Of a DNA stretch of 64,000 nt, positions 7,187 through 16,145 are shown piece after piece. The stretch is from Pseudaminobacter soli (ex Li et al. 2025). GTDB taxonomy: Bacteria > Pseudomonadota > Alphaproteobacteria > Rhizobiales > Rhizobiaceae. The stretch is from assembly GCF_029892515.1 (NCBI RefSeq), contig NZ_JARXVF010000003.1, forward strand, positions 372,001 to 436,000, given 5' to 3'. The notes beneath the pieces are model-generated. The model did no database searches and was not told the DNA's origin. It worked only from the letters and a program-made list of their open reading frames with translations. The translations under genes were made by a program, and so were the position numbers. The stretch's first letter is position 1. Each line of letters begins with the position of its first letter.

Positions 7187-8200
7187 ATGGCATACGATAA
7201 GGGCGTAAGGCGGAATTGCGCGCCGGCAATCGAGTGGCCGACAGTTGCGCTGATCGCCGCAACATACGGCTCTTGGGCGGGAGCGTCCTACTTCCTCCGG
7301 CCACACTATCCGATACTGACCCTGCTGATCCTTGGCTTCCTGCTTGCGATGCAGTCCTCACTCATCCACGAGGCGCTGCACGGCCACCCGACGCGCAAGG
7401 CATGGGTCAACGAACTGTTGGTCGGTCTGCCGATCGGACTGGTCTATCCCTACCGCCGCTTCAAGGCGCTGCATCTGCGCCACCATTGCGACGACAACCT
7501 GACCGATCCTTTCGACGATCCGGAAAGCTTCTACCAGTCCGTCTGGAAGCATCATGAGCTTCCGCGCTTCATGAAGATGCTGCTTACGGCCAACAACACC
7601 ATGGTCGGGCGTTTTGTCCTCAATCCGCCACTGGGCACGGTCGGCTTCCTGCTTGCCGATGCCCGGTCGATCCTTCAGGGGGACCGCGCGGTGCGCAAGG
7701 CATGGCTGCTGCACGCGATCGGGCTCGCCATCGTCATACCGCTCGTGGTTTTCGTATTCCAAATCCCGTTCTGGCTTTACGTGCTCGTGCCGGTCTGGCT
7801 CGGCCAGTCGCTGATCTCAATGCGAACCTTCGCCGAGCACCAGTGGTCGGAACGGCCGGATGGTCGCACGGTCATCATCGAGCGCTCGCCGCTGTCCTTC
7901 CTGTTCCTAAATAACAATCTGCATTTCGTGCATCATCACAGCCCGACGGTCGCCTGGTACAAGTTGCCAAAGCTGTTCCGCGAACGCCGCGAGGAATGGG
8001 TCGCGATGAACCGGGGATACCTGTTCCCGAACTATTTTGCGCTGCTTCGGCAATATGCGTTCCGCGCCAAGGAGCCGGTGGTGCATCCGGTGTTGCGCCG
8101 CACACCTGAAGCGGGCCGCGCCTTTGCGCCGCGCGTGCGTGCCCGCTCGGTGCATGGGCTGGGAACCGCGCCGGTGCCGGCCGAGCCGCCGAAGGAATAG
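7187..8200 (+). CDS. Membrane fatty acid desaturase
   Basis: A 337-residue integral membrane di-iron desaturase. All three histidine boxes are present: HEALHGH, HLRHH and HFVHHH (with further His residues nearby), and the hydrophobic segments are paired as expected, two before box 1 and two between boxes 2 and 3. It probably introduces a double bond into fatty acyl chains or a related lipid at the cytoplasmic membrane. ATG 7187 is preferred over 7148 because it begins the conserved region and has a GAAGTGAG-type site upstream. The short Pro/Arg-rich tail is not conserved. The PhnD-like gene follows after 40 bases. Confidence 0.87.
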   Translation: MAYDKGVRRNCAPAIEWPTVALIAATYGSWAGASYFLRPHYPILTLLILGFLLAMQSSLIHEALHGHPTRKAWVNELLVGLPIGLVYPYRRFKALHLRHHCDDNLTDPFDDPESFYQSVWKHHELPRFMKMLLTANNTMVGRFVLNPPLGTVGFLLADARSILQGDRAVRKAWLLHAIGLAIVIPLVVFVFQIPFWLYVLVPVWLGQSLISMRTFAEHQWSERPDGRTVIIERSPLSFLFLNNNLHFVHHHSPTVAWYKLPKLFRERREEWVAMNRGYLFPNYFALLRQYAFRAKEPVVHPVLRRTPEAGRAFAPRVRARSVHGLGTAPVPAEPPKE

Positions 8201-8240
8201 ATTTGCTTGCTCCTGCAGATGCGCGCAGCAAAATAGGGCC

Positions 8241-9041
8241 ATGAGCGAAATGATTGCAGCACTTGCCATGTACGACTGGCCTGAGATGCAGGCCGAAACC
8301 GACGCCGAATGGGGGCGTCTGCGCAAGGCCTTTCGCGCTGCGGGCCTCAACGCGCCGGAGGCTCTCGTCCGCCGCAACGCCGACATGCCGTCGGTGCCCG
8401 GCGGCATCAGGGACGCCGAGGGCAATGTCGTGGCGCCGGATCCGGCCACGCTGCCGCCCGAGGAGCTTCACCTGCCCTCGCTCTGGCTGCACCCTTCGCT
8501 GCTCTTCACCCAGACCTGCTGGGGCCCGATGGAACAGGGGCTCGCGTCGCATGTGCGCGTGGTGAGCCAGCCCGACTACTCGGCTTTCCTCGGTGGACGG
8601 GGCGAGTTCTATTCGAGCGCCCTCATGATGCGCGCGGACGGCCAGGCGGATGTTGCTCCGCCAGACGACGGCGCGCCGTGCCTTCCGCTGGAGACCATCA
8701 GGGGCAAAAGGCTCGCCTACAACAGCGACGACTCCATGTCCGGCATCATCGCCCTGACACGCGATCTGGAGGCAACTGGCGAGAGCATCGACCTGTTTTC
8801 AGAACTGGTCGAGACCGGCGGCCATCGACTGTCCATCGTGGCAGTGGCGGAGGGGCGGGCGGATGTTTGCGCTGTAGATTGTCGGACCCTTGCCCTGGCA
8901 AGGCGCTTCGAGCCTGAAGTGGCCAAGCTGCGCATCGTCGGCTGGACGGGGCTGCGCAAGGGGTTGCCCTTCATCGCGCCGGCAAGCACGTCCGACGCGA
9001 CCTTCGAGAAGCTGCAATCAGCGCTGCAAGCTTCGGCTTAG
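8241..9041 (+). CDS. PhnD/SsuA-type substrate-binding-fold protein, no export signal
   Basis: A 266-residue periplasmic-binding-protein-fold protein resembling PhnD (phosphonate/phosphite binding): it begins with the strand IAALAMYDWPE and has the lobe motif RGKRLAYNSDDSMSGIIAL, followed by HRLSIVAVAEGRADVCAVDC. PhnD proteins are normally exported, but no signal peptide or lipobox is visible here and no ABC permease or ATPase adjoins. It may act in the cytoplasm as a ligand carrier or sensor. It lies 40 bases after the desaturase and ends in a hairpin (9037-9073), so the two genes may form one unit. Confidence 0.75.
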   Translation: MSEMIAALAMYDWPEMQAETDAEWGRLRKAFRAAGLNAPEALVRRNADMPSVPGGIRDAEGNVVAPDPATLPPEELHLPSLWLHPSLLFTQTCWGPMEQGLASHVRVVSQPDYSAFLGGRGEFYSSALMMRADGQADVAPPDDGAPCLPLETIRGKRLAYNSDDSMSGIIALTRDLEATGESIDLFSELVETGGHRLSIVAVAEGRADVCAVDCRTLALARRFEPEVAKLRIVGWTGLRKGLPFIAPASTSDATFEKLQSALQASA

Positions 9042-9073
9042 AGCGACATGACGTCTCTGAGACGCGCTCTAAG
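9037..9073 (+). terminator. Stem-loop overlapping the stop of the PhnD-like gene
   Basis: Perfect 9-bp arms CTTAGAGCG (9037-9045) and CGCTCTAAG (9065-9073) enclose a second GTCTC/GAGAC stem, and AATTTCTTCTT follows. The stop codon is inside the left arm. It probably acts as terminator of the desaturase/PhnD-like unit, and it may be part of the adjacent repeat element. Confidence 0.6.
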
Positions 9074-9087
9074 AATTTCTTCTTGAC

Positions 9088-9130
9088 GCATGATCTTGTC
9101 CGACAAGTCTGCAACTTGTCGGGATCATGC
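9088..9130. repeat. Rhizobial-type intergenic hairpin repeat, copy 1
   Basis: Outer arms GCATGATC and GATCATGC and inner arms CCGACAAG and CTTGTCGG enclose a short loop. The element matches the general shape of palindromic intergenic repeats frequent in rhizobial genomes (GCATGATC ... GGGATCATGC). A diverged copy sits at 20694-20733 and shares the central AAGTCTGCRACTT. The family assignment is from memory. Confidence 0.6.
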
Positions 9131-9131
9131 T

Positions 9132-10520
9132 TCAGCCGGCCATGAGCCTTGCATCCAACGGATAGCGCGACAGCTTTTCGTTTCCGGAGCCGGTGATCAG
9201 CACCTGCTCCTCGATCTTCACGCCCTCGTGCCCGCCCAGGCGGCCGATATAGCTTTCCACGCACAGCACCATGCCGGGCTCGAGCTCGCCGTCCGGCGTG
9301 TCCGCCGTCCAGTCGGACGCATGCGGCAGGGTCGGGTATTCGTCGGCAAGGCCGACGCCGTGATAGAGCACACCGTAGCGGGCGGGAAAGCAGTCCGGCG
9401 GAGGCACTTCCGATGCCTCGACGAGATCGCGGAACGACATGCCCGGCTTCATCAATTCGGTATTGTGGGCGATCTGGTCGGCGGCGATGCGGTATAGGTC
9501 GCTCTGCTCGTTGCTCGGTTGGCCGTCGCCACAGAGCCATGTGCGGGACAGGTCGGCGCAGAAGCCATAGGGCCCGATGAGATCGGTGTCGAAGGCGACG
9601 AGATCGCCGGCCTCGATGACGCGCGACGAACACTCCTGGAACCAGGGATTGGTGCGCGGACCCGATGCCAACAGCCGCGTTTCGATCCACTCGCCGCCGC
9701 GGGCGATGTTACCGCGGTGCAGCTCTGCCCAAAGCTCGTTTTCGGAAATGCCGGGCCTCAACGCGGATTCCATTTCGCTCATGGCCGCCTCGCAGGCCAC
9801 GATGGAGCGGCGCATGCAGAGGAGTTCGTCGGGCGATTTGATCAGCCGCGCATTTTCCATCACCGCTTCGCCACTGCCGACCGTGACGCCGAGCCGGGCC
9901 AGCGCCTCGACCCCTTCATGGTCGAGATGGTCGACGGCGATGCGGTTGTTGCCGCCGCCATGCTCGCGCACCAGGTCGGCAATTCCCGCCGCCCAGCGCC
10001 GCACCTTCATGTCGGTCAGATCACCGCTATAGAGATACATCCACGACACCGCCGGCCGGACCTCGTCCACGACGCCCGAATGGTCGGAAAGATGCTCGCA
10101 AGAGAAATAGTCGAACAGGACGACCGGACCTTCGGTCGCAACGAAGCAGTGGCGCGTCGGGTTGTGCGCGACCCACAACTGCATGTTGGTGGAGTCGGTC
10201 GCGTAGCGGATGTTGACCGGATCGTAGAGCAGGGCACCTGCATAGTCTCGGCGCTTCAGTTCCGCGCGAATGCGCTCGAGCCGGTAGCGCCGCATGGCCG
10301 GCAGGTCGGGGGCAGGGATGCCCGCCTCGCACCATTCACGCTCGGCCACTTCGCCATAGCCCAGCACATGCTGGTTGAGCGTAGCGGCCTTGTCGCGCGC
10401 GGCGGCGCGCAGATACTCAACGGAAACGGGCGACGAAGCACCTCCGCCGCCCGGATCGAATGGCATGATCTTGCGATGCCGGCCGAAATTTCCAGAGGTC
10501 CGGCCGGTCATCGTCGTCAT
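9132..10520 (-). CDS. M24-fold metalloenzyme resembling DMSP lyase DddP
   Basis: A 462-residue pita-bread-fold protein. Unlike generic Xaa-Pro peptidases it carries long blocks close to those I recall for DddP, which cleaves dimethylsulfoniopropionate: NIRYATDSTNMQLW (103-116), GGEWIETRLLASGPRTNPWF (275-294), AFDTDLIGPYG and LEPGMVLCVE. All six di-metal ligands are in place: Asp311, Asp313, Asp323, His387, Glu422 and Glu437. An Asp at 393 matches the DddP catalytic base and Tyr382 a binding-site Tyr. Its ATG lies 3 bases after the flavoprotein stop, so translation is coupled. Creatinase-like C-N hydrolysis of an N-methyl amino acid is the main alternative and would suit the neighbours. Confidence 0.8.
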   Translation of the reverse strand: MTTMTGRTSGNFGRHRKIMPFDPGGGGASSPVSVEYLRAAARDKAATLNQHVLGYGEVAEREWCEAGIPAPDLPAMRRYRLERIRAELKRRDYAGALLYDPVNIRYATDSTNMQLWVAHNPTRHCFVATEGPVVLFDYFSCEHLSDHSGVVDEVRPAVSWMYLYSGDLTDMKVRRWAAGIADLVREHGGGNNRIAVDHLDHEGVEALARLGVTVGSGEAVMENARLIKSPDELLCMRRSIVACEAAMSEMESALRPGISENELWAELHRGNIARGGEWIETRLLASGPRTNPWFQECSSRVIEAGDLVAFDTDLIGPYGFCADLSRTWLCGDGQPSNEQSDLYRIAADQIAHNTELMKPGMSFRDLVEASEVPPPDCFPARYGVLYHGVGLADEYPTLPHASDWTADTPDGELEPGMVLCVESYIGRLGGHEGVKIEEQVLITGSGNEKLSRYPLDARLMAG

Positions 10521-10523
10521 GGC

Positions 10524-13094
10524 TCAACCCCGCATCTTTTCGCCGGCCGGGTCGAACAGCGGCTGCACGTTGATGCGGGCCGGGCGACGCTTGCCCAGGA
10601 TCTCGATCTCGAACATGCCTTCGCTTTCGTTCTCGGCAAGGGCGGCGGGCACATAGCCCTGCGCCAGAGACTTTTGGACGTAGTGCGCATAGCCACCCGA
10701 GGTGACCCAGCCCACCACGCGCCATTCGCCATCGACGATGCCGCGGATGCTCGAGTCGCCTTCGTCGGCAGCCGAGCCGCGCGCTTCCTTGCCGGTCTCA
10801 TCGAAGCGCGGCGCGCCGTAGCCATGCGGCTTTTCCACCGTGCCGTAATCGGCCGAGATTTTTGCCCAGATCGGCTCGTCGCCCATCACGTCGGCGTCGA
10901 GCGCGTCGACAATGAAGGAGACGCGGCGCAGTTTCGGACCCTTCGCCTGCTCCCTCGCGGCTGCCTCGCGGCCGATGAAGTCGTTCTTCTCCATGCGGAT
11001 GAAGCGATCCATCGAACCTTCGAACGGGCCGTAGATCGGCCGCAGTTCGCGGAACCAGGTCGGGAAGTTCTTTTCGAGGCGCATGGACAGAAGCGCGCGC
11101 ATGCCGAAATCGACGATGCCGAATTCCTCGCCCGCTTCCTTGATCGCCTTGTAGACGAGGCGCTGATAGGCCGGTGCCATCCAGATCTCGTAGCCGAGGT
11201 CGCCGGTGTAGCTGATGCGGTTGACCATGCAGGGCGCGCCGCCGACCGCCATTTCACGATAGTCCATGAAGCGGAAGGCCTTGGTCGAAACGTCCGCGTC
11301 GACCAGCTTGGCAAGCAGGTCCTGCGCGCGCGGGCCGGCAATCGAAAGGCCGACGAGCGTCTGGTCGAAGCGGTGGATGCGCACCGAGCCGTTCTTGGGC
11401 AGGTGCTTCTCGAACCAGCGCATATGGTACTTCTGCGCCGCCGACGAGCCCCAGATCATGAAGCGGTCTTCGGCTGCCTTGGCGATGGTGAAGTCGCCGA
11501 TCAGCTTGCCGAATTCGTTCAGCATCGGGGTCAGCACCAGCCTGCCGGTCTTCGGCATGCGGTTGGTCATCAGACGGTTGAGGAAATCTTCCGAACCGGG
11601 GCCGGACACCTCATACTTGGCGAAGTTGGCGATCTCGGTCACGCCGACGCGCTCGCGGGTCGCGCGCACTTCGTTGCCGATGTGCTCAAAGTCGTTGGAG
11701 CGGCGGAAGGAAACGATGTCCTTCGGCTCGGTGCCCTTGGGCGCAAACCACAGCGGGGTTTCCAGGCCCCAGCTGTCGCCCATGACGGCGTTGTTGGCGA
11801 CCATCGTGTCGTAGAGCGGGGTGGTCTGCGCGGGCCGGGCGGCCGGTAGTTCCTCGTTGGGGAAGCGGATCGAGAAGCGGCGCGAATAGTTTTCGCGCAC
11901 CTTGGCATTGGTGTAGCGCAGCGTGGCCCACTCGCCGTAGCGCGAGACGTCCATGCCCCAGACGTCGAAGCCTGGATCGCCATGCACCATCCAGTTGGAC
12001 AAAGCGAGGCCGACGCCGCCGCCCTGCGAAAAACCGGCCATGACGGCGCAGGCGGTCCAGTAGTTCGTCAGGCCCTGCACCGGGCCGACCAGCGGATTGC
12101 CGTCGGGCGCGAAGGTGAAGGGGCCGTTGATGATCTGCTTGATGCCCGCGTTGGCAATGCCCGGGAAGTGCTTGAAGCCGATTTCCAGAGACGGCGCGAT
12201 GCGGTCGATGTCGGGCTGCAACAGCTCGTGGCCGAAGTCCCACGGCGTATTGACCGGCGACCAGGGCTTGCAGGCCTTCTCATAGGTGCCGAGCAGGATG
12301 CCGTTGCGCTCCTGGCGCGTATAGATCTCGCCCTTGAAGTCGAGCACGCCTACCAGCTCGCGGCCAGTCGACTTGTTGAACTCTTCCACCTCCGGCATCG
12401 GCTCGGTGAGCAGATACATGTGCTCCATGGCCAGAACCGGAAGTTCGAGGCCGACCATGCGGCCCACTTCGCGCGCCCAGAGGCCGCCGCAGTTCACCAC
12501 ATGCTCGGCCTTCACCGTGCCCTGCTCGGTGATCACGTTCCAGGTGCCGTCGACCTCCTGCGTCAGTTCCTTGACCGGATTGCGCAGCACGATCTCGGCG
12601 CCGAGCTTTTGGGCGGCCTTGGCATAGGCGTGTGTGGTGCCGGACGGATCGAGATGGCCTTCGACCGGATCCCACATGGCGCCGACGAAGTTCTTCTCGT
12701 CCATCAGCGGGAACATCGCCTTGGCCTCGGAGGGCGTGATCAGCTCGGTGTCCATGCCGAGATAGCGGCCCTTGGCGTGGGCGAGCCGCAGGAAGTCCAT
12801 GCGCTCCGGGCTGTCGGCCATCATGATGCCGCCGGTGAGGTGCAGCGAGCACGACTGGCCGGAAACCTCTTCCAGCTCCTTGTAGAGCTGCACCGTATAG
12901 GCCTGCAGCTTGGCTACGTTGGGATCGCCATTCAGCGTGTGGAAGCCGCCGGCCGCGTGCCAGGACGAGCCGGAGGTCAGCTCCGACCGCTCGATCAGCA
13001 TGACGTCCTTCCAGCCGGCGCGGGCGAGGTGATAGAGCACCGAGCAGCCGACGACACCGCCGCCGATGACTACAGCTTTTACGTGGGATTTCAT
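10524..13094 (-). CDS. Dimethylglycine/sarcosine dehydrogenase-like flavoprotein with GcvT folate domain
   Basis: An 856-residue two-part enzyme. The N-terminal half is a DAO-type FAD domain with GGGVVG at residues 11-16 and His46 in GSSWHAAGG, the position of covalent FAD attachment in dimethylglycine dehydrogenase. The C-terminal half (from about residue 430) is a GcvT/aminomethyltransferase domain (YEVSGPGSEDFLNRL, GDLGYEIW) that normally passes the oxidised methyl group to tetrahydrofolate. It should therefore oxidatively demethylate an N-methyl amine in the cytoplasm. It lies between an MttB-family gene and the DddP-like gene. The exact substrate (dimethylglycine, sarcosine or another) is not determinable. 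Confidence 0.85.
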   Translation of the reverse strand: MKSHVKAVVIGGGVVGCSVLYHLARAGWKDVMLIERSELTSGSSWHAAGGFHTLNGDPNVAKLQAYTVQLYKELEEVSGQSCSLHLTGGIMMADSPERMDFLRLAHAKGRYLGMDTELITPSEAKAMFPLMDEKNFVGAMWDPVEGHLDPSGTTHAYAKAAQKLGAEIVLRNPVKELTQEVDGTWNVITEQGTVKAEHVVNCGGLWAREVGRMVGLELPVLAMEHMYLLTEPMPEVEEFNKSTGRELVGVLDFKGEIYTRQERNGILLGTYEKACKPWSPVNTPWDFGHELLQPDIDRIAPSLEIGFKHFPGIANAGIKQIINGPFTFAPDGNPLVGPVQGLTNYWTACAVMAGFSQGGGVGLALSNWMVHGDPGFDVWGMDVSRYGEWATLRYTNAKVRENYSRRFSIRFPNEELPAARPAQTTPLYDTMVANNAVMGDSWGLETPLWFAPKGTEPKDIVSFRRSNDFEHIGNEVRATRERVGVTEIANFAKYEVSGPGSEDFLNRLMTNRMPKTGRLVLTPMLNEFGKLIGDFTIAKAAEDRFMIWGSSAAQKYHMRWFEKHLPKNGSVRIHRFDQTLVGLSIAGPRAQDLLAKLVDADVSTKAFRFMDYREMAVGGAPCMVNRISYTGDLGYEIWMAPAYQRLVYKAIKEAGEEFGIVDFGMRALLSMRLEKNFPTWFRELRPIYGPFEGSMDRFIRMEKNDFIGREAAAREQAKGPKLRRVSFIVDALDADVMGDEPIWAKISADYGTVEKPHGYGAPRFDETGKEARGSAADEGDSSIRGIVDGEWRVVGWVTSGGYAHYVQKSLAQGYVPAALAENESEGMFEIEILGKRRPARINVQPLFDPAGEKMRG

Positions 13095-13139
13095 GGTGTT
13101 GAGGCTCTCGATCTAATGGAGTGAGTCAAGATGTGGCAG

Positions 13140-13162
13140 CCCCCTGATTTGGGATCAGGGGG
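13140..13162. other. Hairpin between the MttB-like and flavoprotein genes
   Basis: Arms CCCCCTGAT and ATCAGGGGG form a 9-bp stem with a 5-base loop just after the MttB-like stop. No T-run follows in the direction of transcription, so it is more likely an mRNA-processing or partial attenuation element than a full terminator. Confidence 0.5.
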
Positions 13163-13173
13163 TCGAGTTGATG

Positions 13174-14751
13174 TCAAAAATCCGTCGGTGCGCCGCCTTC
13201 GGCCTTGCGCTTTGCCACGAAGGCGTCGAGTTCCTCGCGGATGGCCGGGTCGATCGCTGGTTCTTCGTAATTCGCCAGGCGCTCCTTCCAGACCCTGTTG
13301 GCCTTCTCCACCGCGGTCGGCGAGCCGGCCTCGGTCCAGGTCTCGAAATTGCGCCAGTCGGAGAGGACCGGCGCATAAAAGGCGGTCTTGTAGCGCGACT
13401 GGGTGTGCGCGGTGCCGAAGAAGTGGCCGCCGGGGCCGACATCTCGGATGGCGTCGACGGCAAGCGCATCTTCCGACAGGTCGAGCGGGGTCAGGAACTC
13501 CGCCACCATCTGCAAGAGGTCGATGTCGAGGATGGTCTTCTCGTAGGAGCAGGTCAGGCCGCCTTCCAGCCAGCCGGCCGCGTGCTTGATGAAGTTGCCG
13601 CCACCCTGGATGCAACCCCACAGCGAAAACACGCTTTCATAGGCGGCCTGCGCGTCCACCGCATTGGCGGCGCAGACATTGGAGGTGCGGTAGGGGATCT
13701 TGTAGCGCCGGGCGAGCTGGCCGCCGACGAGCTGGGCTTTCATATATTCCGGCGTGCCGAATGCGGGTGCGCCCGACTTCATGTCGACATTGGAGGTGAA
13801 GCCGCCATAGCCGACCGGCGCGCCCTTCTTCACCATCTGCGCGAATGCGATGCCGGCCAGCGCCTCGGCGTTCTGCTGCACCAGCGCGCCGGCCACTGTG
13901 ACGGGCGCCATGGCGCCCGACAGCGTAAACGGCGTGACGATGACCGCCTGCCCGTGCGAGGACATCTGGATGATGCCCTCCATCATCGGAATGTCGAGTT
14001 TTAGCGGCGAGTTGGTGTTGATGATGGTGAGCAGGGAAGGTTCTTCCACGAACTGTTCCATCGACACGCCGCGGCCGATCCTGCAGATCTCGATGCCGTC
14101 CAGGTTGCGCTCTTTACCCAGCGAGTAGGCATGGAAAGCCTTGTCGGTCAGGAGCACGAAGTCGCGCAGGCATTCCAGGTGCCGGATCGACGGATGCAGA
14201 TCCACCGGCTCGACCGGATAGCCACCGGTGACGTGTAGAATGTTGTGCATCTGGCCGAGCTTCACCAGATTGCGGAAATCCACCTGGTTGCCCGCCCTGC
14301 GGCCTCGGTCGAGATCGGAGCAATTGGGCGCCGATGCCATCTGCGAAAAGACGAGATTGTTGCCGCCCAGGCGCACATTGTGGGCGGGGTTGCGCGCATG
14401 CAGCGTGAATTCGGACGGGGCGTGCGAAATCAGCTCCAGGATCATGTCGCTGTCGAAGCGCACGCGCTCGGAGCCGTCGCGAACATCGGCGCCGTGACGC
14501 TTCATGATCGCGCGAGCCTCGTCATGCAGCACGTCGACGCCGATCTCCTTCAGCACGCGCAGCGACGCGAGGTGGATCGATTCCAGCTCATCGTCGGAAA
14601 CTAGACGCGTCGGCTCGAACGGAATGCGCAGGTGCCGGAACGGCGGCTGTTCGAACGCCGCCGAGCCGCCGGCGCGTTTGCCCGCACGGCCGCCGCGGCG
14701 GGTGCGGTCGGTCGCAAGAACCGGTTCTGCGGGGTTCAGGGCAGCGGTCAT
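13174..14751 (-). CDS. Trimethylamine methyltransferase (MttB) family protein, non-pyrrolysine
   Basis: A 525-residue member of the MttB superfamily, whose studied members transfer a methyl group from quaternary or tertiary amines (trimethylamine, glycine betaine, carnitine, proline betaine) to a corrinoid protein. The frame has no internal amber codon, so it belongs to the non-pyrrolysine branch. Recognisable blocks include LVSDDELESIHLASLRVLKE, TFSL-type SGAMAPVTVAGALVQQNAE and GGFTSNVDMKSGAPAFGTPE. ATG 14751 is preferred: AGG lies 6 bases upstream, while the longer frame from 14931 is Ser/Arg/His-rich and unlike the family. No corrinoid protein gene lies nearby, which leaves the methyl acceptor open. 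Confidence 0.85.
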   Translation of the reverse strand: MTAALNPAEPVLATDRTRRGGRAGKRAGGSAAFEQPPFRHLRIPFEPTRLVSDDELESIHLASLRVLKEIGVDVLHDEARAIMKRHGADVRDGSERVRFDSDMILELISHAPSEFTLHARNPAHNVRLGGNNLVFSQMASAPNCSDLDRGRRAGNQVDFRNLVKLGQMHNILHVTGGYPVEPVDLHPSIRHLECLRDFVLLTDKAFHAYSLGKERNLDGIEICRIGRGVSMEQFVEEPSLLTIINTNSPLKLDIPMMEGIIQMSSHGQAVIVTPFTLSGAMAPVTVAGALVQQNAEALAGIAFAQMVKKGAPVGYGGFTSNVDMKSGAPAFGTPEYMKAQLVGGQLARRYKIPYRTSNVCAANAVDAQAAYESVFSLWGCIQGGGNFIKHAAGWLEGGLTCSYEKTILDIDLLQMVAEFLTPLDLSEDALAVDAIRDVGPGGHFFGTAHTQSRYKTAFYAPVLSDWRNFETWTEAGSPTAVEKANRVWKERLANYEEPAIDPAIREELDAFVAKRKAEGGAPTDF

Positions 14752-14966
14752 GACAAGCCTCATGGCAGAGCGAAGATGGACGGCATAATGGACTGGCCGG
14801 ATATCCTTTATTGCGGATGCGACGACCATTAGCGCGAGCAAAGCGACATGGTGGTGGTGGAGTCTGGACCGCGATCCCTTCCGTCGGCTAGATGTGGCGC
14901 CCGAACTGGAGGGATGACGCGCAGGCGTCACAGGTTTAGGCGATGCGCATTGCGTGGGGGGGATTC

Positions 14967-16145
14967 ATGAACATCGTTCGCAGCGAGGCCGAACTGTCCG
15001 CGGACGTGCCGTGGGTGCCTATCCTTGGCGTCATTGCCACGGTGTCGGTCTTCGCCATCGCGCAGGGTCTCAGCTATCCGCTGTTCACCTTCCTGATGCA
15101 GAAGCAGGGCATGCCGCCGGCGCTGATCGGCCTGTCGGCGGCCATGACGCCGCTCGGCCTCATCGCTTCTGCGCCCTTCGTACCGTGGCTGGTGCAGAAG
15201 GTCGGGGCGACGCGTATCGTCGTCAGTTGCGCGCTTGCGGCCGGCGCCTTGTTCCTGCTCATTGGCTATCTGCAGAACGGATTTGCCTGGTTCGTTCTGC
15301 GTTTCCTCGTCGGCGTCGTCATCGATCCGCTCTACGTGCTGAGCGAGGTCTGGATGCTTTCGCTTGCGCCACCGTCGCGACGCGGCCGGCTGATGGGCAT
15401 CTACACCGCCATCATAGGCGCCGGGTTTGCGGCGGGTCCCTTCAGTCTCATGCTGGTAGGCACCGCCGGCTGGGCGCCCTTCACCATCGGCATCACCGCC
15501 TTCCTGACCTGCGCCGTGTGCCTGTCGATCGTTGCGCCGCGCCTGCCGTCCATGTTCGATGACGATGGTCACACGCCCCTGTCGGGCTTTGTCCGGCATG
15601 CGCCGGCGCTGCTTCTGGCAGTCGTCGTTTCCTCCGCCTTCGAGCAGAGCGCCTTCGCGCTGCTGCCGGTCTATGGCGCCAGCTACGCGATTCCCGAGCG
15701 CGTCCTGGCGGCGCTGCTCGCCACCATGGTTGCGGGCAACGTCGCGCTGCAGATTCCGCTCGGCCTGCTCGCCGAACGCTTCACCGCCCGTGCGGTGATG
15801 ATCGGCTGCGCGGTGGCGAGTCTCGCAGGTGCGGCGCTGTTGCCGGTGCTGATCGAGACGCCGGCGATCTGGCCAATGCTGTTCGTGCTCGGCGCCGTTT
15901 CCTACGGCATCTACACAATGGCGCTGATCGAACTCGGCAACCGGTTCTCGGGCGCGATGCTGGTGACGGGAAACGCGGCCTTCGGGCTGATGTGGGGGGT
16001 GGGTGGCATCGCCGGCCCGCCGGGCGCGGGCAGCGTCATGCAGTTCGTCGGCGTTCAGGGCCTGCCGGTTTTGCTGGGCGCGCTTTGCCTGGTGCTGATC
16101 GGTTTTGCAGGGTTCCGCGCCTGGCAGCGCCGAAACGAGGCTTGA
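14967..16145 (+). CDS. MFS transporter
   Basis: A 392-residue inner-membrane carrier with about 12 hydrophobic segments and the MFS loop signature RRGRLMGIYTAIIGAGFA after TM4, of the YcaD/drug:H+ type. ATG 14967 is chosen because a GGGGGG run lies 5 bases upstream; an in-frame ATG at 14943 has no such site. It is divergent from the MttB-family gene across 215 bases that must hold both promoters, so it is a candidate importer or exporter for that pathway. The substrate cannot be read from the sequence. Confidence 0.8.
   Translation: MNIVRSEAELSADVPWVPILGVIATVSVFAIAQGLSYPLFTFLMQKQGMPPALIGLSAAMTPLGLIASAPFVPWLVQKVGATRIVVSCALAAGALFLLIGYLQNGFAWFVLRFLVGVVIDPLYVLSEVWMLSLAPPSRRGRLMGIYTAIIGAGFAAGPFSLMLVGTAGWAPFTIGITAFLTCAVCLSIVAPRLPSMFDDDGHTPLSGFVRHAPALLLAVVVSSAFEQSAFALLPVYGASYAIPERVLAALLATMVAGNVALQIPLGLLAERFTARAVMIGCAVASLAGAALLPVLIETPAIWPMLFVLGAVSYGIYTMALIELGNRFSGAMLVTGNAAFGLMWGVGGIAGPPGAGSVMQFVGVQGLPVLLGALCLVLIGFAGFRAWQRRNEA

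Noticed and set aside
14752-14931. 60-residue N-terminal extension of the MttB-family protein
   Set aside because: It is low-complexity, unlike the family, without a ribosome site, and it occupies the divergent promoter region.
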